A DNA stretch of 64,000 nucleotides from Cordylochernes scorpioides (GCA_030710605.1 CP092875.1:67080469-67144468), one strand, 5' to 3'; counted from the stretch's first letter, positions 11,480 through 23,502 are shown. Notes: a model not told the origin generated them from the sequence alone. Numbers and translations: made by a program.

Positions 11480-11720
11480 ATATCTACACCTGACCTTTCT
11501 ATTTTTAATTGTTTTTCACACACACATATTAAAAGAAAAGGGGGCATCTCCTTATCGTGCAACTGAAAGTTGATGATGGCTTGCTCCATCTATCAGAATA
11601 AATATCAGCTATTCGTTGATTTTTGATTATTCCAGAATTGGCCATATTATTATTATTGATTAATCAAGATAATCTAACCAGATTTATGTTCCGGGCTGTT
11701 GGCACTCGTTAGCGTGGAGT
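11480..11720. repeat. Fragments of fold-back families FB-B and FB-C
   Basis: 11480-11530 matches the outer end of FB-B (ACACCTGACC). 11535-11690 matches one arm of FB-C (CATCTCCTTATCGTGCAACT). 11690-11720 carries the GTTGGCACTCGTTAGCGTGG phrase also found inside FB-B copies. Confidence 0.5.
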
Positions 11721-11792
11721 AAGCTGTACGAAAATAAAATGGATATTCAGGCATCCTGCAAAATTTCACTTTTGTACTATTTTTTTCACATA

Positions 11793-11969
11793 CAGTTAAA
11801 CCTGTCTATAGCGCCCCCTCTTGAGACTCACCAAAATAGGGTGCTATAGAGAGGGGGTGTTATAGACAGGTCACTTTTAATGTAAATCGCATCGTACTAC
11901 GTATTTAAAATCGGGTGCTATAGAGAGGGAGGAGCTATTTAGAGGGGGTGTTATAGACAGGTTTAACTG
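11793..11969. mobile_element. 177-bp pogo-like MITE
   Basis: TIRs CAGTTAAACCTGTCTATAGC / GTTATAGACAGGTTTAACTG, with TA on both sides (11791-11792 and 11970-11971), which fits a TA target-site duplication. The CAG start and TA target fit Tc1/mariner/pogo. A block of the TIR (GGGTGCTATAGAGAGGG) is repeated inside. Same length as the MITE at 50062-50238. Confidence 0.8.
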
Positions 11970-12039
11970 TATATATATATATCGTAACTTAAACAATGTG
12001 ATATGTAAGTAATAAAGTATGACGTCTTTTCTAGTCGTC

Positions 12040-12415
12040 TCAAAGTGACACCAGCTTGCCACCGGGACCCGGGGGATCCAGAGAGGGACAAAAAGGGCGT
12101 TGGTCCGGATGTTGACAGTTAGTTAGGTTACAGTGGATATTTTCGGAGAGGCCCGCTCAGTGCTAGGTCTCACGGCGGCCCTCGTGGCCGCCGTTTTGGC
12201 TCCTCTCTGCCCCCGCGGCTTCATGTAGGACGCCGAGCTTTCCTCAGTTAATCCTCAACTTTCCCCTGGTCCTGGTACCACGTGAGACGTACTAGGAGAG
12301 CGTCTTTTGATCCCAAACTTTGTCCTTACTGTCCCGTGCGGACTTCCCACTCTGCACGCCTTGCCACTCAACCCCGACTGCTTCCAACTCACTTGTTGGC
12401 TTACCCGGGTTTACG
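12040..12415. other. GC-rich unassigned block
   Basis: Markedly GC-rich against its surroundings, including a GGCGGCC...GGCCGCC inverted pair around 12170-12195. Frames of 64-89 codons start near 12307-12320 but run into AT-rich DNA without a recognisable domain. Could be transposon UTR or a relic exon; I cannot say which. Confidence 0.3.
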
Positions 12416-12754
12416 ACATATATATATTTGAAAATTTTATATGTGTGTATAAATATTACATATCAAGTGGGAAATATCAGGCTTTTAGAGATAAGTTTAT
12501 TTTTAAATTTTTAATTTCCAAATCTCTAGTTATCGAGCACGAAATCACTTGTAGGGGAGAAAACGCGATACAATAGTCGCATTTAATCTCTGACTTAGTT
12601 ACTCAATTTCTACTCTTTATTAATATTCATAATTTATTTTAGAAATATATAATTTGTATATATATGTCATAATTTGCCTAATGCCCAAGAGATTATTTTC
12701 GCCATAATTAGAATGTTAAAATGTAAATACAAAGTCATCCATCCATAAATCTGT

Positions 12755-12900
12755 GCAAAATAAACGTGGGAGCCAGCGCGCGCGGGCGAATGCTACGGCA
12801 CGCCGCAGCGTGCGCGCGCTCACGAGTGTGGAACAAGTTCTTTTTCGAAGCATACATGCACAACGGTTGCGCTCTTACATTCGACCACGACGGATACGAC
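12755..12900. other. CpG-rich unassigned block
   Basis: GCGCGC-rich sequence (about 12770-12830) that abuts an AT microsatellite at 12900 and family F copy 2. No recognisable gene; the 89-codon frame crosses into repeat DNA. Confidence 0.3.
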
Positions 12901-13315
12901 ATATATATATATATATATATATGATATATAAAAATATTAATTTATTTTTAAAAAATTATATATTTCATAGATACAAATACTCTGCTGAATCGACCGCCAG
13001 AGGTCCCGCTTCCACTATATAAATTCATTGTTGTTTTATTCAAATGGCCGGCTAAAACCTTTGTACATTATGTAGATAATCTTTTGTTTTTCTTATTCTA
13101 CTCGCCTTAAGCCAGGCATTACTTTTATCAAATTATGTTTTCTTATATATTCTATAAGCTCAATTAAAGCTATTTTTAATATTTACTATTTTTATTATAT
13201 CATTCTTTAAAGATTTTAACCACGACTGCATCACCATTGCCATAATCCTCAACATGATCTAAATTCAAGCAGGAAATCTCTATTCATTTTTTTATAACAT
13301 ATATATATATATTAC
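12900..13315 (-). mobile_element. Repeat family F, short copy, reverse
   Basis: Reverse-strand relative of 10672-11056, carrying the complement of CCTGGCTTAAGGCGAGTAG and bounded by AT microsatellites. The central coding block is missing, as in the first copy. It ends about 65 bp before the Helitron palindrome. Confidence 0.6.
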
Positions 13316-14098
13316 AAAGCACAAAACACCAATTACCCAGACGACGCCATGTAAATGTTGTTAGTGTGAATATATAAAAACTAGCCGAGTGACCCGGGCA
13401 ACGCCCCGGGTTTACCCGAAGGACCCGCAGGTGAGAAACTATAGAAGAAAAATTTTAACAAATCAGAAAATGAAATTGCAAACAACAGAACTACACTTCT
13501 TTAAGGACATGAGAGCACATGCACTGTATCACCATACGTGTACCATTTTCAAAGACCCTGCTTAGGATTAAAACTTCTCAGAAGCATAACAATAGTACCA
13601 ACCTAGAGGTTAACTGGTGTGGATGCATTCCTCTGGGAGTAAGACTATTGAGTAATTCAGTAGGGAGTTATTTTGCTTCTCCGCATTCTAACACTCCAAC
13701 TGTTAACACTGTGGAAACACTGACTCATGTTTGGTAAGCAATTTCAGGGAAGAAACTATAGACATTGGATTAAATAAATTATTAATTAAATTGCATTAAA
13801 TAAAAATTATTAGATTTAAATAAATATTATTAGAGTGAAAAAAAAAGAAAAAATTAACAAATTAGAAAATAAAATTTCGAAAAATACAACTATATTGCAG
13901 ATAAGATAAGAGGACCTTATTAAAAAATAAATAAACAAACTGTAATTCGACACTATCGATAATTCGACACTTTCGATAATTCGACACTTTCGATAATTCG
14001 ACCATTTTAAAAATCAAATTTACAAGGTTGATTGTTGTTTAAATACAACTTTGATTTTGCATGCATAAACACAGGCTCTTGTAGCAAGAACCCAAATA

Positions 14099-14326
14099 TT
14101 ATTTATAGTCATAGCAAAAGCCAACTTTAGTGAAAACTGATGCCTCTTCAGAATGAATGGAAGACTGAAATCTGAAGGAGCAGAAGATATGGGTCATCTT
14201 TACATGTATGCTATCCAATGTTCGCACACTTGAAAAAGCCACATATAAAGTTGTCCGTGCGTAAACACAGGCTCTTGTAGCCAAGGTTTGGCCTTGAGCC
14301 TTATTTATAGTCATAGCAAAAGCCAA
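14099..14326 (-). pseudogene. Helitron helicase C-terminal relic
   Basis: The frame reads FAMTINKAQGQTL and then LYVAFSSVRTLDSIHV. These match the late helicase motifs of PIF1-like/Helitron proteins (usual forms AMTINKSQGQT and LYVALSRV). It lies upstream of the 3' hairpin and CTAG end on the same strand, as in an intact Helitron. About 40 residues are recognisable; S replaces the usual arginine region in LSRVR. The inner right arm encodes FAMTIN again before diverging. Confidence 0.75.
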
Positions 14327-14333
14327 CCTTAGT

Positions 14334-14521
14334 GAAAACTAACGCCTCTCTAGAATGAAGCGAAGGTTGGTATCCGAAGGGGCCAAAGATATTTCAGACA
14401 CTATACAGTGTGTTCAACTTTGGGCACTGTCAGTATATGTGCTTCAAGGACATGAGAGCACATGCGCTGAAACACCATACGTGTTCCATCGCAAAGATCC
14501 TAAAGGCATTGGTGAAAGTAT
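14334..14521. repeat. Direct repeat within palindrome spacer, copy 1
   Basis: About 188 bp starting GAAAACTAACGCCTC, repeated at 14677-14864 with very few differences. It contains a GGACATGAGAGCACATG phrase also present in both palindrome arms, so the spacer is itself made of Helitron sequence. Confidence 0.8.
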
Positions 14522-14676
14522 AAATAAATATTTTGGAAATGAAAAAAAAATACATATATATATAAGAAAATAAATTGGAATAAAAATTTACAAACTATAT
14601 TTCAGAGTGGATACATATTTGAAAGGAAAAAAAAAAGAAAATTGCAAACAACAAAACTATATTACAGATATGACAT

Positions 14677-14864
14677 GAAAACTAACGCCTCTCTAGAATG
14701 AAGCGAAGGTTGGTATCCGAAGGGGCCAAAGATATTTCAGACACTATACAGTGTGTTCAACTTTGGGCACTGTCAGTATATGTGCTTCAAGGACATGAGA
14801 GCACATGCGCTGAAACACCATACGCGTTCCATGGCAAAGATCCTAAAGGCATTGGTGAAGTATA
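14677..14864. repeat. Direct repeat within palindrome spacer, copy 2
   Basis: Second copy of the 14334-14521 block, ending a few bases before the right palindrome arm. Confidence 0.8.
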
Positions 14865-15691
14865 AATGACCCATATCTTCTGCTCCTTCAGATTTCAGTC
14901 TTCCATTCATTCTGAAGAGGCATCAGTTTTCACTAAAGTTGGCTTTTGCTATGACTATAAATAATATTTGGGTTCTTGCTACAAGAGCCTGTGTTTATGC
15001 ATGCAAAAGCAAAGTTGTATTTAAACAACAATCAACCTTGTAAATTTGATTTTTAAAATGGTCGAATTATCGAAAGTGTCGAATTATCGAAAGTGTCGAA
15101 TTATCGAGTGTCGAATTACAGTTTGTTTATGTATTTTTTAATAAGGTCCTCTTATCTTATCTGCAATATAGTTGTATTTTTCGAAATTTTATTTTCTAAT
15201 TTGTTAATTTCTTTCTTTTTTTTTTCACTCTAATAATATTTATTTAAATCTAATAATTTTTATTTAATGCAATTTAATTAATAATTTATTTAATCCAATG
15301 TCTATAGTTTCTTCCCTGAAATTGCTTACCAAACATGAGTCAGTGTTTCCACAGTGTTAACAGTTGGAGTGTTAGAATGCGGAGAAGCAAAATAACTCCC
15401 TACTGAATTACTCAATAGTCTCACTCCCAGAGGAATGCATCCACACCAGTTAACCTCTAGGTTGGTACTATTGTTATGCTTCTGAGAAGTTTTAATCCTA
15501 AGCAGGGTCTTTGAAAATGGTACACGTATGGTGATACAGTGCATGTGCTCTCATGTCCTTAAAGTAGTGTAGTTCTGTTGTTTGCAATTTCATTTTCTGA
15601 TTTGTTAAAATTTTTCTTCTATAGTTTCTCACCTGCGGGTCCTTCGGGTAAACCCGGGGCGTTGCCCGGGTCACTCGGCTAGTATGTATAT

Positions 15692-17336
15692 AAAAAAGCA
15701 AAGCCCAATTCTAAACCCAAATATTTTTTTTATGAGAAGAACATCAACATATTGCATGATTACGGCAGTCCATAGCTTCCCTGACAAAAATTCACCAAGA
15801 AAGTAAAATATTCCAAAATTTTTCTGTGTGTAAATTGCTAAATATGTAAAAAATATGTATACAAAAAAGCAAAGCCCAATTCCAAACCCAAATATTTTTT
15901 TTATGAGAAGAACATCAACATAATGCATGATTACGGCAGTCCATAGCTTCCCTGACAAAAATTCACCAAAAAAGTTAAATATTCCAAAAATATTTCTGTG
16001 TATATATTGCTAAATGTGTAAATAACATGTATATAAAAAAGCAAAGCTTAATTTTAAATTTCATTATCCTTTTTACAGGAAAAGCATCAAAATACTGCAT
16101 AAGTACGGCACTTTTGCAGCCGCATGATTACGGCAGTCCATAGCTTCCCTGACAAAAATTCACCAAAAAAGTTAAATATTCCAAAAATATTTCTGTGTAT
16201 ATATTGCTAAATGTGTAAATAACATGTATATAAAAAAGCAAAGCTTAATTTTAAATTTCATTATCCTTTTCACAGGAAAAGCATCAAAATACTGCATAAG
16301 TACGGCACTTTTGCAGCCGCATGATTACGGCAGTCCATAGCTTCCCTGACAAAAATTCACCAAGAAAGTTAAATATTCCAAAAATATTTCTGTTTATATA
16401 TTGCTAAATGTGTAAATAACATGTATATAAAAAAGCAAAGCTTAATTTTAAATTTCATTATCCTTTTCAAAGGAAAAGCATCAAAATACTGCATAAGTAC
16501 GGCACTTTTGCAGCCGCATGATTACGGCAGTCCATAGCTTCCCTGACAAAAATTCACCAAGAAAGTTAAATATTCCAAAATTTTTCCGTGTGTAAATTGC
16601 TAAATATGTAAAAAACATGTATACAAAAAGCAAAGCCCAATTCCAAACCCAAATATTTTTTTTATGAGAAGAACATCAACATAATGCATGATTACGGCAG
16701 TCCATAGCTTCCCTGACAAAAATTCACCAAAAAAGTTAAATATTCCAAAAATATTTCTGTGTATATATTGCTAAATGTGTAAATAACATGTATATAAAAA
16801 AGCAAAGTTTAATTTTAAATTTCATTATCCTTTTCACAGGAAAAGGATCAAAATACTGCATAAGTACGGGACTTTTGCAGCCCCCCTGACAAAAATTCAC
16901 TAAAAGAGGTAAGTATTCAAAAAAATATTTTGGTATATATATTGCTAAATGTGTAACAAACATGTATATAAAAAGGCAAGGCTTAATTCTAAGTTCTAAT
17001 ATTTTTTTTATAAGAAAAGCTACAAAAGCAAATAGGGAGAAGTGAAGCCATTTAGCCATTTTCAAAATCTGATTGTGAAAGAGTAAAAAAATGAGTAAAT
17101 AAGAGCAAATATAAAGAAAAGGTATTGCTAAATGTGTAATAAACATGTATATAAAAAAGCAAAGCTTAATTCTAAGTTTTAATATAAAGAAGAAATAAGA
17201 CACAAAAATGGAGCTAAATTCAAATGAAAAACTATAACAAATTAATAAAAAAAAATAAGACCTAATCCAAATGCCACCATCATCAGACAAAAGAAAAAAT
17301 GAGATTTTATTCTTTAGTTCATTTATTCTTCTGTCT
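15692..17336. repeat. Satellite of two alternating unit types
   Basis: Units start AAAAAAGCAAAGC at about 15692, 15863, 16035, 16232, 16430, 16625, 16796, 16971 and 17154. Type A is about 171 bp and type B about 197 bp; B has an extra block with TACGGCACTTTTGCAGCC. Order A A B B B A, then shorter decayed units. The array starts 10 bp after the Helitron 3' terminus. A 251-codon minus-strand frame across it is not a gene. Confidence 0.85.
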
Positions 17337-17390
17337 GATGCTGTTGCTGAAACGTCACACACTATTAAATTATTTGGATTAGGTCTTATT
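17254..17390. mobile_element. Small fold-back within the decayed array end
   Basis: Outer arms AATAAGACCTAATCCAAAT and its complement enclose a second imperfect pair around CATCAGACA. No coding content. Confidence 0.5.
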
Positions 17391-17814
17391 AATGAGAAAA
17401 AAAAGATGCCAAAGAGAGATGAAAAGATGCCAAAAAAGATAACCAGATACAAAAATTGTGCTAAATTCAAATGAAAAACTATAACAAACACTTATAAAAG
17501 ATAATTATTATAGAATAAAAGTAATAATTCAATCTACAATTCGAAAAATTTATATATTTAAATGAAAAACTATAACAAAGTACTTACATAATCAAATGAA
17601 TCAGAAATATATATTATTTCAAAACACATTTTTACGCATTTCAAAACAAATGAATTGATGATGATAAATGCAAAAAATCTACGATTGTAAAATAGATTAA
17701 ATTAAAAAATAAAAATAACTGTTAACATTAGGAAAATAAAAACAGGCCTATCATACGAAGAAAAAAATAACGAAAATTTTGGTATATAGATTGTTATCAA
17801 ATTATAAAACTATT

Positions 17815-18008
17815 TTAGCGACAAAGTGTCGGGTCGGTGGACGTTTCTCAGTTTGCCAAAGCTGGTGTTGTGACTTTGTCACCGACCCGAGGCCGCTAGT
17901 TGCGGCGGCGGTCAATAGATGGCGTCAGATTTTGACGTTTATTTTGACGGGAGAGGCGCCTTATGCTTCTATGGATTAATTTCCTCCCGGCAAATTTTCC
18001 ATCTATAT
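17815..18008 (+). repeat. GC-rich dispersed repeat copy
   Basis: Contains ACCGACCCGAGGCCGCTAG, GTCAATAGATGGCGTC and the CCATCTATATAC end. The 5' third seen at 3055-3150 is missing. Confidence 0.65.
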
Positions 18009-18610
18009 ACATACATATATGAACCGAATTGAAATAAATTGATGAACAAAAGATACAATTTAACTCTATAATCTATTGATAAATTTATAAATATTTTTTT
18101 TGTTACAAACTCATCCCCAATTGAATCTGTGATATACAGTTTGGGAATATTGTTGCTACAGAGATGGATCGTGTGTTTTTTGGTCAAAGACTACCTCATT
18201 ATGGTCTCTTGTATCTCTGTTTCTTTTCTTTATGCGGAATACTACACTTTTATCTTAGATCAAAATGCCGAGATTTTTGTTGCGGGAAGATGAGAAAGCT
18301 TGTGTTTATATTGATTATAATATTTATACCTTAGTTACACAAATGAACAGAATTGAAGTGAAATTTGCTAAGCAACGGATAATTGAACTTTATAATCATT
18401 GATAAATTTATAATATTTTGTTATATATAGCTCATTTCCAATGGAATCTGTGACCGATAGCTTGCGAATCCTGTTGCTACAGAGATGGATCGTGTTTTTT
18501 GGGCAAAGACTACCTCAGTATGGTCTCTAGTAGCTCTGTCTTCTTTCTTTGCTGTTGGATACTAAATTTTGATCTTAGCTCAAAATGCCGAGATTCTTGC
18601 TACGGAAAGA
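18008..18610. repeat. Tandem duplication of about 300 bp
   Basis: 18010-18300 and 18340-18610 align end to end. Shared blocks include CAGAGATGGATCGTGT and TCAAAATGCCGAGATT. Identity is moderate, so the duplication is not recent. Confidence 0.65.
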
Positions 18611-18776
18611 GATTCGCATCTTCCAGGAGGAAGATGGCTTGCCTGGAAACGGTGGTAGAATCCTAGAGTCTGTCTTGGCAACTTATTTTACATCGCCTCA
18701 AAGTCTGCTCAGCGATCTTCAAGTTGGCTTCCCTATTCTACTAGGCCTCTTCACCAGAATGATACGTAGAAAATAA
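18585..18776 (+). CDS. Hypothetical 63-codon ORF
   Basis: Starts MPRFLLRKEIRIFQEED in the second unit of the tandem duplication. The first unit (from 18265) keeps the same start and first seven codons (MPRFLLR) and then diverges to a 45-codon frame. Mixed composition with no low-complexity runs. I do not recognise the protein. It may be an exon, a LINE fragment or chance. Confidence 0.2.
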   Translation: MPRFLLRKEIRIFQEEDGLPGNGGRILESVLATYFTSPQSLLSDLQVGFPILLGLFTRMIRRK

Positions 18777-18930
18777 GGAAGGACAAGCGTCGTTTGAGTA
18801 ATGAATTTATTTTAATCCAAGCGATTAAACCTTAGTTGCTTTGAAGAATCACTCTGCGCTCCAAAAGAATACGAGTTACTTTTATATAATTCTTTATAAA
18901 TTATCAGATAGAAATTAGAAAGGTTTTATT

Positions 18931-19259
18931 GTTATTGTCACGTCCTATGAATGGCCTCAGATGTTTCCATGCATCTCTATCACAGCAGTTTCAATGTTGT
19001 CTATCTTGGGTGTGTAAAGCTGTTGCTCTGGGTCCATGTCAATTTTCTGCAAGGCTGCAGGAATTTCTGGGAATGATAATATGTGGGTAGGTGTTAGTTC
19101 CACACCAGAACAGTTGTTGCATGTCCTGTAGGTTCTTGTGTCCAGGGAGGGGGTAGGTGGGAGAGAAGTCCGACAACACCAGTCCCCCCTGGACCCTTGG
19201 AATATTCGACCGAATTCTGTTCCAAGGTGACTAACGTGGCAACGGCACCCATTTTCCAA
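18931..19259 (-). pseudogene. LINE ORF2 C-terminus, minus strand
   Basis: A 100-codon frame ending ETAVIEMHGNI. It has CNNCSGVELTPTHILSFP, a CCHC-type knuckle in which the last cysteine is replaced by F. A short tail (18931-18956) follows the stop, ending in a TTGTTATTG-type repeat. Same family as 154-228 and related to 4508-4693. Confidence 0.65.
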
Positions 19260-19915
19260 TGAAGAGAAAAATTTTAATTAGCAACAAAACATATTGATAT
19301 TTATAATATATTATGATTAAATAATATACATTTTATTTGGAAATGATTGCAACTGGCTGAATTTATATTGTTTATGATATCTAAGCATTAACTTAAATTA
19401 TATTACAATCTGGAGACTTGGACAAACTGTGCTTCATATGTAAAATATCTTAATAATAGTTTATATGTGTTTTTGTGCTTCGTGTGATATAGTAAAGAGT
19501 TTCATACAAGACATAGAAGCTCAGTTAACAACTGAAGATTGTTCGAAGATAGAACGCATGATATCATGAAGTGAAACATTCTTATGTCCATCAATTCACA
19601 TAGCGTTCATTAGACACGCCTTATTTGGCCATTGGTATTTTTCATTGGTTTAATCAACATCATTTGGTAATGATCCTATTGGCCTTTAGCCAAATTGTAC
19701 CACTTCCTCTGGGTTTCTTCTTGTAATTATTAAGGAAGGTTGTGTCGTAGTATATTCAAATGGCGCTAGTATAGAAAATCGATAATAATCTTCTATTTAC
19801 ATAAAGTATTTCTTTGATATAAATTATATATATATACAACAGGCTAACTCAGATACACAACGACGACAAACTTCAGGAACTGTCTCTACACTCTACACTT
19901 TTGTGTTTGGAATTC

Positions 19916-20385
19916 CAAGTTTTTTCCGTCCAGATTTTTATAATATCCAATTTATTACTGATCATGGAAATTTTAGAAATTTATGGCAACTATCAGCGCG
20001 GTGAAGGAACTGGGATGTTTCTGCGGAGGAGAAATTCAAGACTTTAAACATCTACTTCTGGAATGTCCATTTTTTTGGGATTATAGGGAAAGAAAATTTG
20101 GTGGCATCGGACAGCTACATGAATTCATAGATGAGAAAAGAACATATAAAAGCTTTAATCAATTTTGTAGATATATATGCAACAATATTTTGAACTGGGA
20201 AAGAGAGGGAAGGAATATTGAGGGAATTGATTTTGTATGTTTGTTTTTTTCTCCTTGACCTTTCTCCTTGTATATAGCCAATTTGATATGATGTAAAGAA
20301 ATGTATTGACGCAAATATTCCTGAGTTTGGATATCGCGTTATAGGATGTTAATAAAGTTATATTAATACAATTTGAATAATTTGT
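19916..20385 (+). pseudogene. LINE ORF2 C-terminus and 3' UTR, frameshifted
   Basis: From 19916 the frame reads FGIPSFFRPDFYNIQF...HGNF and shifts near 19990 into the 19983-20258 frame with CFCGG...HLLLECPFFWDYR, a C-x-C...H...C knuckle. It aligns with 32664-32923 (FRPNFYNTQ, HLPIDCPAFQDYR), so both are one LINE family. The tail carries an AATAAAG-like end near 20350. Dead by frameshift and truncation. Confidence 0.7.
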
Positions 20386-20960
20386 TTTTAAACATGAATA
20401 CTTGATGCGTGTTATATATTTGTATATTGTATGAATTAGTATAAAATATTCATATAAAGAGCCCTAATTGGACATTTTAAAAATTCAATTGTATATTCTC
20501 AGATTATTAGACTATATGGGAGATATGTTTTTCTTTCAGGCATTGCATTTGCGCGTGCAGATTTTTTGGTGGTTTTTTTTTTAAATGCTTAGAAAGAGTT
20601 TAAAGTCGAAGGAAAATGGATCAAGGTGCTGAAAGAGGGCACCTACTGATCATAAAACTGAATGTAGATGAAAATATTATTTCAAAAACTTTAAATATGC
20701 AATCAAACATGTTTAGTATTTTGGTTCAGATATGCCTTTCGTGAAAATCCGAGTAAACAGTGGAAATATTCTCAAATTCATCCATCACATGTACGACGGG
20801 CTACTACACTATTTATAATGATATTTTCAAGTGTATTTATCAATTGAATATTTCATAACTGTAAAAAAATTGGACCGAAATATTTCATTTATTTATTGCT
20901 TTAAATATTAAGATATATATATATTATAAAGATATGTTATGCATAAGCGCACCATCTGTT
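20386..20960. other. No recognised feature
   Basis: AT-rich DNA, no usable ORF and no repeat shared with the rest of the window. Confidence 0.3.
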
Positions 20961-21507
20961 ATGAAAATTCGAAACTATTATAGACGCGTATGATTCTTTT
21001 GAAAATGAAACAATTTCTAATGCCCTTTCTGCAATTGAAAAATTAATGGGAGAGCCTGGCTCATCAGTAGTGAACCCTCCCAGCGCTTTCACCAGTTTAA
21101 TTTACTATACCGCTGTTATATTGCATTTTTGGAACTTCCTATGGCGCGCTAATGTATCATAATATAATTGCCCCAATAAAAGACACAAATTGATATTTGC
21201 GGAAGAATGATTGCTCGAAGCATATTATATATTGATAATTATATGTATTTCTGCTGTCCTCAAAGCTTATGTCCATAGTTCATCTAAAATACCCATTCCA
21301 AGAGTCTAGCATCAGTATCACTCTAAAAGGAAGTTCCAAAAATGCAATATAACAGTATTATGGTAGATTAAACTGGCGAAACCGCTGGGAAGGTTCACCA
21401 CTGATAAGCCAGGCCCTCCCATTAATTTTTCCATTGCAGTAAGGGCAGTAGATATTGTTTAATTTTTAAAAGAATCAAACGCTTCTATTATAGTTTAGAA
21501 TTTTCAT
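20961..21507. mobile_element. Fold-back element, family FB-D, longest copy
   Basis: Arms of about 200 bp run from ATGAAAATTCGAAACTATTATAG to its complement. They include CCCTCCCAGCGCTTTCACCAG and CTGGCGAAACCGCTGGGA, with an asymmetric centre at about 21140-21290. Partial copies are at 33395-33620, 35030-35300, 41455-41625, 49375-49610, 52960-53130, 55300-55460 and 59500-59590. Confidence 0.75.
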
Positions 21508-22690
21508 AGATATATATGTTTGAAATGTATTATATGAAAATAAAACAGGTAGTAATACTTGTATTATTATAAATAAATTGTTTGTGATATTATTTTAAGC
21601 ATTTGAAGCATTTTTTTATTTTTTGAAAATATAAAGCTAACAAAAAAGAAGAAGCTAATAAATGTGGTTATAGCCGTGAGGTGATTTTATATAGTGGTCT
21701 CTAGTTATAAAGTTTCACTCTCTGAATAAATAGAAATAACGCCCGTGGAAATCTTTTGGGAATTTTCTTGAATTATTTCTTCACTTTAAAAGCAGTATAC
21801 ACTATTTATGAAGTTTACTTTTTACTCTTGGTCAAATACTTTCATTTATTTTTCTAGGAAAAAAATCAATCCAAACCTTTTTTAGAAAAGCCATTTGATC
21901 TGTTATATATAACGAGATAAAATATTGATTTATAATATTATACATATGTGTGTATATATGTATATATTTTTAAATTTAATGATGTAACTGTAAATAAATT
22001 CAAATAATATCTCTATATGTAAATAATATTTATGAATCTTTCTAAGTTACTTTCTGTGTGTATCTTTCCATGTTGAATATTTTCTTTGTTATATTTGCAT
22101 GTACATTTAGCGCAAGTGTCCCTTGGGGAACATAGCGTTTTGAATTGAAATAAATAAATGAATAAATAAATTATCAATTTTATATCAAAAACATATATTG
22201 TAAGAAAAATGTATTACTGGAAAATATTATAAGGGCTAACAGCACGAAACGCGTACGTAGTTAGCTTTTCTTGATTATTAAAGAATAGATATTTGGACAA
22301 TTCCGGAATAATTAAAAATCAACGATTATAATAAATAAAAATATTAAGAAAAGAATTGTTAGGTATATTAATTCAAAGATTTTTTCTCTATGTAAATAAA
22401 TTATATAGATATATGAATAAATATAAATTGATGATGATAACATTAGCTAGCATATGATGATTAACAATTGGCAACTGAGTTAGTGCCTTCTTGATTCTTT
22501 TTTTTTTTTTTGTATTTCTTCTTAATTCTTAAATTTTACTTTTGTAGTTTCTATGCATAAAGATAACATTAAAATATATTTAAGTAACATTTTCTCTTTT
22601 CACCCCCAAAAACACCAACAAGAATTAATTCACGTCTTAATGTTTCCATTTGTTATATATAGATGGCGCGTTTTTGCTTTGTATTAATCA
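21508..22690. other. AT-rich stretch with a LINE tail
   Basis: Mostly featureless AT-rich sequence. 22100-22170 carries CGCAAGTGTCCCTTGGGG and AACATAGCG followed by AATAAATAAATG repeats. This matches the 3' tail at 33030-33085 and is the end of a severely 5'-truncated LINE of the 19916-20385 type. 22235-22330 carries a fragment of FB-B/FB-C with a CGAAACGCGTACG phrase. Confidence 0.45.
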
Positions 22691-22790
22691 ACGATTAGTT
22701 GATATTTATTCCGATAGATGGCGCAAGCCATCAGCAACTTTTAGTTGCACAATCAAGAGATGCCTTTTTCTTAATATATTGTAATGTAAA
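22688..22790. repeat. FB-C fold-back arm
   Basis: Single arm with GATGGCGCAAGCCATCAGC and a GATGCCTTTTTCTT end, matching the right arm of 33669-33873. A 79-codon frame beginning here (22699-22938) starts inside this arm and has no recognisable domain. Confidence 0.5.
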
Positions 22791-23502
22791 GCTGGATTTT
22801 GACCTCTCTAAATATATTATCGATCAAAGTCAATACCTAAAATCCTTTATATTCAGCAATATCCCTATATTTAGTGGCAAAGGATACATTTTTAATGTAA
22901 TTTATTCTGTTTTCAAGGCGATTTGCAATGTTTCGTGAGTTTTTCCTTACATTTAAAAACTTTATTAAATATATCTTCTTTGAGATTTCCTTAGTTTTAA
23001 ATAATTACCTAGATATTTTACCTAAAATGTTTATAAAATTTCCTGTTTAGAGAATTTAAAACCAAAGTTGATTGCTATATAAAATCAATCCTCACAAATA
23101 ATTGCAAATAAAACAAAAAAATTAAAATGACCAAAATTTAGTGCGAAGACTAAATTATTTACTCTAGCTAGACTAGCAGTAAGTACACTACTACATTTTC
23201 ATTAATAAAAAGACATTTCAGAAACGAAGATTCAAACAAAAACATCACAGATTACAGATAAAATTTTGACGATACTGTAACAGGATATAGGACATTATAT
23301 GTCCAAATATTATTTATAAAACGAAAATTGCATTTATACCGCGAATGTTTCTTTTAAACAAAAATCGAAATTTATTTTAAAGAGAAATAGCGACCATTTC
23401 TAACTTTAAAGATGAAGTATGATAGGATGAATTGTGAAGAGTAATTACAAACGGAAAAATAAAATAAAAGTGTCCAGGGATGGGAATCGATGGGGAAAAT
23501 AT

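Larger units (their letters stand above)
13381..15682. mobile_element. Head-to-head Helitron palindrome with two 3' ends
   Basis: Left arm 13381-14197 and right arm 14876-15682 are inverted copies (about 98% identical by eye), separated by 678 bp. Each arm ends outside in a Helitron 3' terminus: a strong CCCGGG hairpin, about 10 nt, then CTAG. The flanks are A at 13380 and T at 15683. No 5' TC end is present. Helicase relics lie toward the inner side. Identical 72-codon frames in both arms (13519-13737, 15326-15544) have no recognised domain. Confidence 0.8.

Noticed and set aside
13519..13737. 72-codon frame identical in both Helitron palindrome arms
   Set aside because: Identity reflects the recent inverted duplication of DNA, not protein conservation; no domain is recognisable.
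16736..17491. 251-codon minus-strand frame, hydrophobic
   Set aside because: It spans satellite units; hydrophobicity comes from T-rich codons, and other units have stops in the same frame.
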